A program made the translations under genes and the position numbers. From assembly GCF_015101885.1 (NCBI RefSeq), contig NZ_CP062941.1, positions 2,294,001 through 2,358,000 of the forward strand: a stretch of DNA of 64,000 bases. The letters run 5' to 3'. Below the pieces are notes generated by a model. The model saw only the letters and a program-made list of their open reading frames with translations, made no database searches and had not been told where the DNA came from. Shown piece after piece: positions 50,015 to 58,093 of this stretch (positions within the stretch are counted from its first letter, which is position 1; every line of letters starts with the position of its first letter). This stretch comes from Massilia litorea (GTDB lineage Bacteria; Pseudomonadota; Gammaproteobacteria; Burkholderiales; Burkholderiaceae_D).

Positions 50015-50200
50015 TCAGCCGTAGCTGGTCCAGCTTTGCGGGATCTCGATATGACCCGACTTGGCGGCATCGGCGTAGGCGCGCATTTCGGCGACCACCG
50101 CTTCGAGCTGCTCGTTGCCCGGATTTTGCAGGAAGCCCTTCATGCGCTCATGCAGGGACGCCTGCTGGTCGCGCCATTCGTAACGAGAAGTCTTGCTCAT
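50015..50200 (-). CDS. Small hypothetical protein (61 residues)
   Basis: A cytoplasmic, probably helical protein: starts MSKTSRYEWRDQQASLHERMKG and has the helix GNEQLEAVVAEMRAYADAAKSG and a short tail IPQSWTSYG. GGGGG lies four bases before ATG 50200 but inside a 16-codon ORF whose stop overlaps this start, so translation is probably coupled. It has its own terminator. I recognise no family; length, composition and regulation suggest a genuine small protein. Confidence 0.65.
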   Translation of the reverse strand: MSKTSRYEWRDQQASLHERMKGFLQNPGNEQLEAVVAEMRAYADAAKSGHIEIPQSWTSYG

Positions 50201-50247
50201 ATTGCCCCCTTGTGCTGAACCGTCGTGATGTTCTTGTTGATATCCAT
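50197..50247 (-). CDS. 16-residue leader ORF coupled to the 61-residue gene
   Basis: ATG 50247 with a perfect AAGGAGG six bases upstream opens MDINKNITTVQHKGAI and stops at TGA 50197-50199, which overlaps the next gene's ATG (ATGA). It is too short for homology recognition. The strong ribosome-binding site and the overlap indicate real translation, either as a leader that meters the downstream gene or as a micropeptide. Confidence 0.6.
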   Translation of the reverse strand: MDINKNITTVQHKGAI

Positions 50248-50333
50248 GACATCCTCCTTGAGATAGGGAGTCAGTTTCTCACAGGGGGTGCACCGGATCG
50301 GTGCGATGACGCACATTTCGCTCAGCCGTACAG

Positions 50334-50990
50334 CTACCTCAGCACCGCGCGATAGAACATCTCCAGGCGCTGCGCCAGCAGGCGATGCGCCTCGGCATGC
50401 GATGGTTGATCGTGCGGAAAAACGAAGCGCTGCATGGCGTCCCCGGAAATCCAGCTGGTCAGGAAAGCGGGCAGCTGTTCGAAGGGCAGGTCCTCGCGCA
50501 ACTGGGCGCGGATGTCGGCGCGCGCAAAAAAGCGTTCGAGCATCTCGCGCGTCATGCGCGGGCCGGTGTCGAAGAAGGTATGCGCCAGTTCCGGGTTGTC
50601 GGCCGCCTCCGCGATCACCACGCGCTGCATCGCGATCAACTGGTCCTGGCAGAGCAGGTCGAAGAACTGGCGTGCGAAATCGTCGACGACCGCGCGGAAC
50701 GGGCGCATGTCGTGTTCCATGTCGGCGATGCGGAAGAATTGTTCGCGGCGCGACACCAGCACGGCTTCGAGCAGCCCGGCCTTGCCGCCGAATTTCACAT
50801 AGATGGTGCGCACGGCCACGCGCGCGGCGCGGGCGATCGATTCCAGGCTGGTGCGGGTATAGCCGTTGGTCAGGAACAGCCGTGCGGCGGCGTCGATCAG
50901 GTCGTGCATGCGGGCTTCGACGTCGCTTGCCTTCGGCCGGCCGGCGCCGCGCAGGCAGGGAACGCGGCTTGCTAACGATGATTTGCTCAT
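50334..50990 (-). CDS. TetR/AcrR-family repressor of the adjacent efflux operon
   Basis: The 218-residue regulator has an N-terminal HTH ARLFLTNGYTRTSLESIARAARVAVRTIYVKFGGKAGLLEAVL and a helical ligand-binding domain (FARQFFDLLCQDQLIAMQRVVIAEA, FFDTGPRMTREML) typical of the TetR_C groups controlling pumps. ATG 50990 (MSKSSLASRV) is chosen; an upstream GTG-type start at 51014 would overlap the operator. It is divergent from emrAB-nodT and separated by 112 bases containing a perfect 8-bp-arm operator, so repression of the pump and itself is the natural model. Confidence 0.9.
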   Translation of the reverse strand: MSKSSLASRVPCLRGAGRPKASDVEARMHDLIDAAARLFLTNGYTRTSLESIARAARVAVRTIYVKFGGKAGLLEAVLVSRREQFFRIADMEHDMRPFRAVVDDFARQFFDLLCQDQLIAMQRVVIAEAADNPELAHTFFDTGPRMTREMLERFFARADIRAQLREDLPFEQLPAFLTSWISGDAMQRFVFPHDQPSHAEAHRLLAQRLEMFYRAVLR

Positions 50991-51012
50991 GGCATCACTG
51001 TAAATCACCAAC

Positions 51013-51067
51013 AAATGAAATGCAACCGTTTCATTTCTTGACGAACTGAGGCGCTTGTCGAATAATG
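51013..51067 (+). promoter_or_regulatory. TetR operator and efflux-operon promoter
   Basis: AAATGAAA-N8-TTTCATTT (51013-51036) is a perfect inverted repeat. The promoter TTGACG (51038-51043), 18-base spacer, ATAATG (51062-51067) begins one base after it, so a bound repressor would cover the -35 region. Confidence 0.75.
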
Positions 51068-51102
51068 TAAGAAGTTACCTATTCCCTTTTCGGAGTTGCT
51101 CC

Positions 51103-52287
51103 ATGTCCCAAACGCAGCCTACGGTCGAGCAGAAGCCGCTTGCCAATCCTCCATCAGCCCCGGCCCCGGCCGCCGCCGGCAAGACTCCGCCCAACAAGCG
51201 CGTGCTCGTCGTGGTCGGGCTGATCGCGATCGCGGCGCTGGCTGCCGGTGGACGCATGTGGTACCGCAGCCATAACTTCGTCGATACCGAGAACGCCTAT
51301 GTCGCCGGCCACGTGCACCCGGTTTCGGCGCGCATCGCCGGCGTCGTCACGCGCGTGCTGGTGGAAGACAACCAGCATGTGAAGGCGGGCGACGTCATCG
51401 CCGAACTCGACCCGGCCGACCAGCACGTGCGCGTCGAGCAGATCGAGGCGCAGATCGCCAGCGCGAAGCAGCAGGTGATCCAGGCCGACGCGCAAGTCGA
51501 ACAGGTGCGCGCCCAGGCTCAGGCGGCTCAGGCGCAGGTCGGCCAGTCGCAGGCCCTCGCGCTGCGCGCGCGCCAGGACGCCGAGCGCTTCGGCCAGCTG
51601 TACACGAAGCAGATGAAGGCCGTTTCGAAAGCCGAAGTCGATGCCGCGAACGCTGCGCGCACGGCCGCCGCCGCCGACGTCAATGCGCGCCGCGACACCG
51701 CCAGCGCCGCCAAGGCGCAGATCAATGCCGCATCTTCCGCGCGCGACGTGCTGAAGGCCCAGATCAAGGTGCTGCAGGCGCAGCTGAAGGACGCGAAGCA
51801 GCAGGTCAGCTACGGCCGCATCCTGGCGCCGGTCGATGGCCGCATCGGCCGCCGCAGCGTGGAAGTGGGCGCGCGCGTGCAGCCGGGCCAGCAGCTGGTG
51901 GCCGTGGTCGAAGACAAGGTCTGGGTCAACGCCAACTTCAAGGAAACCCAGCTGGCCGGCCTGAAGCCGGGCCAGGCGGTCGAATTGCAGATCGACGCGC
52001 TGCCGGACGAACACCTGGTCGGCCGCGTGGACAGCTTCTCGCCGGCCTCGGGCAACCAGTTCGCGCTGCTGCCGGCCGATAACGCGACCGGCAACTTCAC
52101 CAAGATCGTGCAGCGCGTGCCGGTCAAGATCACGCTGGCCCCGGCCGACGTGCAGCGCCTGACGGGCCGCCTGGTGCCGGGCATGTCGGTGGTTGCCGAG
52201 ATCGACCTGCGCCAGAAGGCGGAATCGAAGCCGGCCGGGCCGGCGCAAACCGCATCGGCCCAGCCGGCGGCACAGCCAGCTAAATAA
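51103..52287 (+). CDS. emrA: EmrA/HlyD-family membrane-fusion protein
   Basis: The 394-residue periplasmic adaptor bridges the EmrB-type pump to the outer-membrane channel. A single N-terminal anchor helix (VLVVVGLIAIAALAAGG, about 45-60) follows an Ala/Pro-rich cytoplasmic tail. The split lipoyl/barrel-sandwich domain starts ENAYVAGHVHPVSARIAG and resumes YGRILAPVDGRIGRRSVEVG; between them (about 115-240) is a long Gln/Ala-rich coiled-coil hairpin. ATG 51103 has CGGAG 8 bases upstream. Nine bases separate it from emrB. Confidence 0.92.
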   Translation: MSQTQPTVEQKPLANPPSAPAPAAAGKTPPNKRVLVVVGLIAIAALAAGGRMWYRSHNFVDTENAYVAGHVHPVSARIAGVVTRVLVEDNQHVKAGDVIAELDPADQHVRVEQIEAQIASAKQQVIQADAQVEQVRAQAQAAQAQVGQSQALALRARQDAERFGQLYTKQMKAVSKAEVDAANAARTAAAADVNARRDTASAAKAQINAASSARDVLKAQIKVLQAQLKDAKQQVSYGRILAPVDGRIGRRSVEVGARVQPGQQLVAVVEDKVWVNANFKETQLAGLKPGQAVELQIDALPDEHLVGRVDSFSPASGNQFALLPADNATGNFTKIVQRVPVKITLAPADVQRLTGRLVPGMSVVAEIDLRQKAESKPAGPAQTASAQPAAQPAK

Positions 52288-52296
52288 GGCGGCTTC

Positions 52297-53901
52297 ATGA
52301 CGAGTACGACCAAGCCCGCGCCCGCGGTCTTCCCGGGCGCACCCGCCGCCGGCGCGCGCGTCGATGCGCGCACCTGGATCGCGGTCGCCGCCGGCATGCT
52401 GGGCGCCTTCATGGCGGTGCTCGACATCCAGATCACCAACTCCTCGCTGCGCGACATCCTGGGCACGCTCTCGGCGACCCAGGAAGAGGGCTCCTGGATC
52501 TCGACCGCCTACCTGTGCGCCGAGATCGTCGTGATCCCGATGACGGCGCTGTTCGGGCGCGCCTTCGGCGTGCGCCGCTACATGATCGGCACTACCTCCC
52601 TCTTCCTCGTGTTCTCGACCCTGTGCGGCGCGGCCTGGAACTTGGAGAGCATGATCGTCTTCCGCATGCTGCAGGGTTTCACCGGCGGCGCCCTGATCCC
52701 GATGGCGATGACCCTCGTGATGACGCGCCTGCCCAGTTCCAAGCGCGCGGTCGGCATGGCGATCTTCGGCCTCACGGCGACCCTGGCCCCGGCCATGGGC
52801 CCGACCTTGGGCGGCTACCTGTCCGAGATCTACGGCTGGCCGTCGATCTTCTACATCAACTGGGTGCCGGGCGTGCTGCTGATCGCCGGCATGATCTATG
52901 GCCTGGACCGCGAACCGTCGCAGATCAGGACCCTGGTCAACGCCGACTGGCTCGGCATCGGCCTGATGGCGCTCGGTCTCGGCTGCCTGACCATCTTCCT
53001 GGAAGAGGGCAATTCGAAGGATTGGTTCGATTCCGAATTCATCATCACCTTCGCGGCGCTGGCGCTGGTCGGCATCCTCGGCTGGGTGGCGACGAGTTTT
53101 ACGCGCCAGCAGTCCTTCGTGAACCTGCGCCTGTACGGCCAGCGTAACTTCCTGATCGCGACCGTGCTGTCGGCCGTCACCGGCATGGGCCTGTATGGCT
53201 CCTCTTATCTGCTGCCGCTGTACCTGGGACAGATCGCCGGCTACACGCCGATGCAGATCGGCGAAGTGATCGCCTGGGTCGGCCTGCCGCAGCTGATCGT
53301 GATGCCGTTTGCGGCGGCCTTGTCGTCAAAGGTCGACAACCGCATCATGTGCAGCTTCGGTTTGCTGCTGTTCGGCGGCTCCTGCCTGATGAATGCCTAC
53401 ATGGACGCCACCACCGGCTACGACCAGCTGATGATCACCCAGATCGTGCGCGCGATCGGCCAGCCCTTCGTGATGCTGACGCTGTCGAATTTCGCGATGA
53501 ACGGCATCGCGCCGAAGGACATGCCCTCGGCCTCGAGCCTGTTCAACATGACGCGCAACCTGGGCGGCTCGGTCGGTATCGCAATGCTGGCGACCTCGCT
53601 CACCAACCGCGAGCATTTTCATTCCGCGCGCCTCGGCGAGTCGGTGTCGACCTATGCGGCGCCGACCCAGGAACGTATCGACCAGATGACGCAAGCGTTT
53701 GTCGCCAGCGGTATCGATCCGGCTACCGCGGCCAACCAGGCACTGGCCGCGCTCGACCGCATCGTGCGGCGCGAAGCCTATGTGATGGCCTATAACGACG
53801 GCTTCTTTATCGTCGGCGCGATCCTGATCGGCTGCATCGCCATGGTCTGGCTCGCCGACAAGGTCAAATCCCCCGGCGGTGCCGGCGGTGGCGGTCACTG
53901 A
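52297..53901 (+). CDS. emrB: EmrB-type MFS drug efflux transporter (DHA2, 14 TM)
   Basis: The 534-residue proton antiporter is of the DHA2 family. N-terminal motifs are VLDIQITNSSLRDI, EEGSWISTAYLCAEIVVIPMTALF and the antiporter motif C-like APAMGPTLGGYLSE; late signatures are NMTRNLGGSVGIAML and the periplasmic EHFHSARLGE loop. It exports hydrophobic toxicants through EmrA and the NodT-type channel. Co-transcribed between emrA and the outer-membrane gene with short gaps. Confidence 0.93.
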   Translation: MTSTTKPAPAVFPGAPAAGARVDARTWIAVAAGMLGAFMAVLDIQITNSSLRDILGTLSATQEEGSWISTAYLCAEIVVIPMTALFGRAFGVRRYMIGTTSLFLVFSTLCGAAWNLESMIVFRMLQGFTGGALIPMAMTLVMTRLPSSKRAVGMAIFGLTATLAPAMGPTLGGYLSEIYGWPSIFYINWVPGVLLIAGMIYGLDREPSQIRTLVNADWLGIGLMALGLGCLTIFLEEGNSKDWFDSEFIITFAALALVGILGWVATSFTRQQSFVNLRLYGQRNFLIATVLSAVTGMGLYGSSYLLPLYLGQIAGYTPMQIGEVIAWVGLPQLIVMPFAAALSSKVDNRIMCSFGLLLFGGSCLMNAYMDATTGYDQLMITQIVRAIGQPFVMLTLSNFAMNGIAPKDMPSASSLFNMTRNLGGSVGIAMLATSLTNREHFHSARLGESVSTYAAPTQERIDQMTQAFVASGIDPATAANQALAALDRIVRREAYVMAYNDGFFIVGAILIGCIAMVWLADKVKSPGGAGGGGH

Positions 53902-53919
53902 TTTCATTGAATTGAAGAG

Positions 53920-55404
53920 ATGAGAAAAACGATGTTCGATTCCTTTGCCAAGCTGTTTCCGCAACGTGCGCTGGCGGTCGGCGTGAGCGCCGCGCTGGCC
54001 CTGATGGTCAGCGGCTGTTCCACCATCGGGCCCAATTTCGTGGCCCCGAAAGCGGTCGAGGCGCCGGCTTACCGCCATGCCGAACCGGCTGTCGTTTCCG
54101 ATGCAGCGCGCCTGCCGGCCCACTGGTGGACCGTGTTCAACGACGCCACCCTGAGCGGCCTGGAAGAGCGCGCCCTGCGCGACAATCCGGGCGCGAAAGC
54201 CGCGGCGCAGCGCCTGCTGCAGGCGCAGGCCCAGCTCGGCGTGCTGCGCGCAGGCCAGGCGCCGAACGTGTCGGTGAATGCCGGCGTGTCGAATTCGCGC
54301 ACCTCGGCCGAGACTTCGCAGGCGCTGGCCCTGGGCGGGCGTTCGATCGAAGGCAACAACTTCTCGGTGGGCGCGGCGCTGTCGTACGAGCTCGATATCT
54401 GGGGCCGCGTGCGCCGTGTGATCGAAGCGGCCGACGCCCAGGCCCTCGCCGCCCAGGACGACCGCGACGGCGTGCTGCTGATGCTCTCGAGCCAGGTGGC
54501 GCAGAGCTACTGGCAGCTGCGTGGCCTGGATGCCGAACAGGCGATCCTGGCGAACGCGCTGGGCGCCCGGCGCGAAGCGCAGGAACTGGTCGAGGCGCGT
54601 TTCGACGCGGGCCTCACCAACGAACTCGATGTCTCGCGCGCCCGCGTCGAGCGCGCGAACGCCGAAGCCGACCTGCACGAGGTGCAGCGCCAGCGCAACG
54701 CGGTCGAGCACGCGCTGGCGGTGCTGGTCGGCACCTCGCCGAGCACGCCGCTGCTGCCGGTCGCGGCGAAACCGGCACTGCCGCTGCCGCCATCGATCCC
54801 GGTCGGCCTGCCGGCCAGCCTGCTGGCGCAGCGCCCGGACCTGGCGGCCAGCGTCGCCAACCTGCGCGCGGCGAATGCGCAAGTCGGCGTGGCCGAGGGC
54901 ATGTTCTATCCGTCGGTGAGCCTGACCAGCAATTTCGGCTATGCCTCGCAATCGCTGCGCGACCTGGCCGGCGGCAGCGCGCGCCAGTTCTCGATCGGGC
55001 CGCTGGCCCTGTCGCTGCCGGTCTTCGACGGCGGCCGCAATCGAGCCAACCTGGACCTGTACAAGGCGCGCTACGAGGAAGCGGTGGCGAACCACGAGAA
55101 CCGTTTATTGACCGCACTGCGCGAAGTCGAAGACGCCTTGTCGGATGCGCAGCAACGCCAGAAGCAGGGCGACGTGCAGGCCCAGGCCCAGAAAGCGGCC
55201 GCGCGTGCGCTGCTGGTGGCGCAGGCGCGTTACGAGCGCGGCATCTCGACCTACCTGGATGTCACCGACGCCCAGCGCAGCGCCCTGGCCGCGGACCGCG
55301 CCGCCGCGCAGATCCGTACCCAGCGTCTGCTGGCTTCCGTGGCGGTGGCGCGTGCGCTTGGCGGCGGCTGGACGCAGGCGCCCGCGCTGGCGACGGTGCG
55401 CTGA
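53920..55404 (+). CDS. NodT/OprM-family outer-membrane efflux lipoprotein
   Basis: The 494-residue TolC-like channel of the pump starts with a lipoprotein signal (ALALMVSGC; Cys about residue 31). GPNFVAPK and WWTVFNDATLSGLEERAL are NodT-family hallmarks, and two Ala/Gln-rich repeats build the trimeric alpha-barrel (LSYELDIWGRVRRVIEAADAQ; RPDLAASVANLRAANAQVGV; LPVFDGGRNRANLDLYKARYEE). The alternative start ATG 53932 is nearly as likely, as the purine-rich tract sits close to 53920. Last gene of the operon; a REP cluster follows the stop within a few bases. Confidence 0.92.
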   Translation: MRKTMFDSFAKLFPQRALAVGVSAALALMVSGCSTIGPNFVAPKAVEAPAYRHAEPAVVSDAARLPAHWWTVFNDATLSGLEERALRDNPGAKAAAQRLLQAQAQLGVLRAGQAPNVSVNAGVSNSRTSAETSQALALGGRSIEGNNFSVGAALSYELDIWGRVRRVIEAADAQALAAQDDRDGVLLMLSSQVAQSYWQLRGLDAEQAILANALGARREAQELVEARFDAGLTNELDVSRARVERANAEADLHEVQRQRNAVEHALAVLVGTSPSTPLLPVAAKPALPLPPSIPVGLPASLLAQRPDLAASVANLRAANAQVGVAEGMFYPSVSLTSNFGYASQSLRDLAGGSARQFSIGPLALSLPVFDGGRNRANLDLYKARYEEAVANHENRLLTALREVEDALSDAQQRQKQGDVQAQAQKAAARALLVAQARYERGISTYLDVTDAQRSALAADRAAAQIRTQRLLASVAVARALGGGWTQAPALATVR

Positions 55405-55447
55405 CGTAGCGTGGGCATGCCCACGCGTTACGTGTGCATGCCCACCC
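55405..55447. repeat. REP elements on the downstream side of the RAYT gene
   Basis: The 18-base palindrome GCGTGGGCATGCCCACGC (55409-55426), identical to that at 9458-9475, is followed by a degenerate opposite-orientation element GTGTGCATGCCCACCCG (about 55431-55447) ending just before the RAYT stop codon. Confidence 0.85.
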
Positions 55448-55453
55448 GACCGC

Positions 55454-55993
55454 TCAATCCAACTGCAACGTGCGCGCCTCCGCCGTCCCGCCCCAATCCT
55501 GGGCATACACCCCATTCCGCACATACCGGTGAAACGTCGAATGCTCCCACTCGGCGACGTTCAACACGAACCCATGCTTCACCGGATTGAAATGCACGTA
55601 ATCCATATGCCGTTCGAAATCGACATCATTGCGAATCTGGTGCTCCCAGAAGCGCCGCTGCCAGATCGTCGATTCATTACGTTTTTTCGTTGATCGTTTC
55701 AAGAGAGCCGGATCGTGCAGCGTCTCGCGGCACACATTCGAGACGTAACGCTTGATCTCGCCCCATCGCCGCCCATAATCAAAGTCCCGCTCGGGCAGCG
55801 TCCAGATGCAGTGCATATGGTTCGGCATCAGAACCCAGGCGTCGATGGTAAAGGGACGCGCGACGCGGACGGTGGTGATCGATTGCCGAAGGGCGGCGCG
55901 AAACCCGGGGTCGCAGAAGATCGGCCGGCGCTGGAAAGCGACGACAGTGAAGAAATAGGTGGGGCCTGCCTGGAGACGACGGTAGCGTGTCAT
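55454..55993 (-). CDS. REP-associated tyrosine transposase (RAYT)
   Basis: The 179-residue Y1 single-strand transposase is related to IS200/IS605 TnpA. The HUH motif is MPNHMHCIW (His59, His61), the catalytic Tyr is in DYVHFNPVKHG (Tyr132), and WQRRFWEHQI (111-120) is the RAYT signature. Such enzymes bind and cut REP hairpins and are thought to spread them. The start is ATG 55993; the longer frame to 56131 runs through a REP and is rejected. REP elements flank the gene on both sides, the classical RAYT arrangement. Confidence 0.92.
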   Translation of the reverse strand: MTRYRRLQAGPTYFFTVVAFQRRPIFCDPGFRAALRQSITTVRVARPFTIDAWVLMPNHMHCIWTLPERDFDYGRRWGEIKRYVSNVCRETLHDPALLKRSTKKRNESTIWQRRFWEHQIRNDVDFERHMDYVHFNPVKHGFVLNVAEWEHSTFHRYVRNGVYAQDWGGTAEARTLQLD

Positions 55994-56078
55994 GGTTCGG
56001 CATCGTAATTGGACAGTACGTTTCCCTGATGCGTCAGCGCAAACGTGCACGCGTATGGCCGCGAAATTCGAACGGTGT

Positions 56079-56104
56079 CCGCGTGGGCATGCCCACCCTA
56101 CGGT
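56079..56104. repeat. REP element on the upstream side of the RAYT gene
   Basis: CCGCGTGGGCA-TGCCCACCCTACGG, in the orientation opposite to the 55409 element, about 85 bases before the RAYT start codon. Confidence 0.85.
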
Positions 56105-56189
56105 GCACCACCATGTCGTCCAAAACGCCAATTCGGTTCCTTCACCGTATTACAATCGCTTGCTTGTATTCAAAATATAAAGGGGACAC

Positions 56190-57923
56190 ATGAAACACCT
56201 TCTCGCACCACTCGTGCTGGCCATCGCTGCCGGCGCCGTCACGGCAGCCGAGGCGCCTGCCGCCAAGCCACATGCGGCGACTGTCGCCGAACTGAACGCC
56301 ATGGCGAAACGCTTCGCCCCGGTCGACCTGCGCGCCGAGACGGCCGGGCTGTCGAAAGGCGACCGCGCGGCGATCGGCAAATTGATCGAGGCGGCGAAGA
56401 TCGTCGACACCCTGCAGTTGCGCCAGCGCTGGGCCGGCAACGAGGCGCTGTGGGCGGCGCTGCAGAAGGACAGTTCTCCGCTGGGCAAGGCGCGCCAGCG
56501 TTACTTCTGGCTGAACAAGGGCCCGTGGTCCATCATCGACGGCAACGCCTCCTTCATGCCGCCCGAGTACGCCGGCATCAAGATCCCGGCGCGCAAACCC
56601 GACGGCGCCAATTTCTATCCGGCCGGCGCCAGCAAGGAAGCCCTGGAGACCTGGATGAACGGCCTGTCCGCGAAGGACAAGGAAGCAGCGCAGTGGTTCT
56701 TCACCGTGATCCGCAGCGACGGCGCGGGGAAATTCCGCAGCGTGCCGTATTCCGAGGAATACAAGACCGAACTCACCCAGCTGGCCAAGCTGCTGCGCGA
56801 TGCCGCCGCCAGCACGGACAACGCCTCGCTGAAAAAATTCCTGCTGCTGCGCGCCGACGCCTTCCTGTCGAACGATTACCTGGCCTCCGATTTCGCCTGG
56901 ATGGACCTCGACTCGCCGGTCGACATCACCATCGGACCGTATGAGACCTATAACGACGAACTGTTCGGCTACAAGGCGGCCTTCGAAGCCTATGTCAACG
57001 TGCGCGATCCGAAAGAGACGCAGAAGCTGAACTTCTTCGGCAAGCACATGCAGGAGCTGGAAGACAACCTGCCGGTGGATAAACAGTACCGCAATCCGAA
57101 GGTCGGGGCGATGGCGCCGATGGTGGTCGTCAACCAGGTCTACGGCGCGGGCGACGGCAACATGGGCGTGCAGACGGCCGCCTACAACCTGCCGAACGAC
57201 GAGCGCATCATCCGCGAACGCGGCTCGAAGCGCGTGATGCTCAAAAATATCCAGGAAGCGAAGTTCGAATCGACCCTGAAGCCGATCACGAAACTGGTCC
57301 TGCGCCCGCAAGACCAGAAAGACCTCGATTTCGATTCCTTCTTCACCCACATCCTGGCGCATGAAATCACGCACGGCCTGGGTCCGCACCACACGCAGCA
57401 GGGCGGCAAGGAATCGACGCCGCGCCAGGACCTGAAGGAAGCCTATTCGACGATCGAGGAAGCGAAAGCGGACGTCACCGGACTGTGGGCCCTGAGCTAC
57501 ATGATGGACAAGGGCCAGCTGAAGGACACGCTGGGGCAGGGAGAGCAGGCCGAACGCAAGCTCTACAACACCTTCCTCGCCTCGTGCTTCCGCACGCTGC
57601 ACTTCGGCCTGACGGATTCGCACGCGCGCGGCATGGCGATCCAGGTGAACTACCTGCTCGACAAGGGCGCCTTCGTCTCGCACGGCGACGGCACGTTCTC
57701 GGTCGACTTTAAAAAAATCAGGCAGGGCGTGATCGATCTCGACCGCGAATTCCTCACCATCGAGGCGCTCGGGGACTACGCGCGCGCCAAGGCGCTGATG
57801 GAGAAGTATGTCGTCATCCGCCCGGACGTGCAGAAGGCGCTCGACAAGATGAAAGCGGTGCCGAACGACATTCGCCCGGCCTTTGTGACGGCCACTGCAT
57901 TGACGGCGCAAGGGCAGCGATAA
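56190..57923 (+). CDS. Secreted dipeptidyl-peptidase III-like (M49) zinc peptidase
   Basis: The 577-residue product has a signal peptide (to about residue 19, VTAA), so it acts in the periplasm or outside. The zinc motif is HEITHG (His391, Glu392, His395), with the second M49 motif EEAKAD (about 423-428). Eukaryotic DPP III has a hexapeptide HExxGH; here the spacing is the standard pentapeptide HExxH. Other M49-like parts are GANFYP, NDELFGYKAAFEAYV and FVMATALT-like ends. It presumably releases dipeptides from peptide N-termini. GGGG lies five bases before the start; monocistronic. Confidence 0.85.
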   Translation: MKHLLAPLVLAIAAGAVTAAEAPAAKPHAATVAELNAMAKRFAPVDLRAETAGLSKGDRAAIGKLIEAAKIVDTLQLRQRWAGNEALWAALQKDSSPLGKARQRYFWLNKGPWSIIDGNASFMPPEYAGIKIPARKPDGANFYPAGASKEALETWMNGLSAKDKEAAQWFFTVIRSDGAGKFRSVPYSEEYKTELTQLAKLLRDAAASTDNASLKKFLLLRADAFLSNDYLASDFAWMDLDSPVDITIGPYETYNDELFGYKAAFEAYVNVRDPKETQKLNFFGKHMQELEDNLPVDKQYRNPKVGAMAPMVVVNQVYGAGDGNMGVQTAAYNLPNDERIIRERGSKRVMLKNIQEAKFESTLKPITKLVLRPQDQKDLDFDSFFTHILAHEITHGLGPHHTQQGGKESTPRQDLKEAYSTIEEAKADVTGLWALSYMMDKGQLKDTLGQGEQAERKLYNTFLASCFRTLHFGLTDSHARGMAIQVNYLLDKGAFVSHGDGTFSVDFKKIRQGVIDLDREFLTIEALGDYARAKALMEKYVVIRPDVQKALDKMKAVPNDIRPAFVTATALTAQGQR

Positions 57924-57983
57924 GCAACATGTCGGATAAATCCATCATTTTGACCAGGTTTTGACCCGGAGCTTAAGGTAAAT

Positions 57984-58014
57984 TTGACGAAATCGCATGG
58001 AACTCTGCTATAGT
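57984..58014 (+). promoter_or_regulatory. Possible promoter of the second chemoreceptor gene
   Basis: TTGACG, 19-base spacer, TATAGT about 80 bases before the start codon. The spacer is long; no flagellar sigma28 pattern was found. Confidence 0.4.
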
Positions 58015-58093
58015 TTCGCTAAATTTCCGCCTGGCAATAAATAGCCTGCGGCGCGACCGGAGCGTCCTTCCGGCTGACCTTGAGCGAGCTTCC

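Noticed and set aside
57990..58060. Flagellar sigma28 promoter before the second chemoreceptor gene
   Set aside because: TAAA and a GC-rich -10-like element are present but spaced about 10 rather than 15 bases apart.
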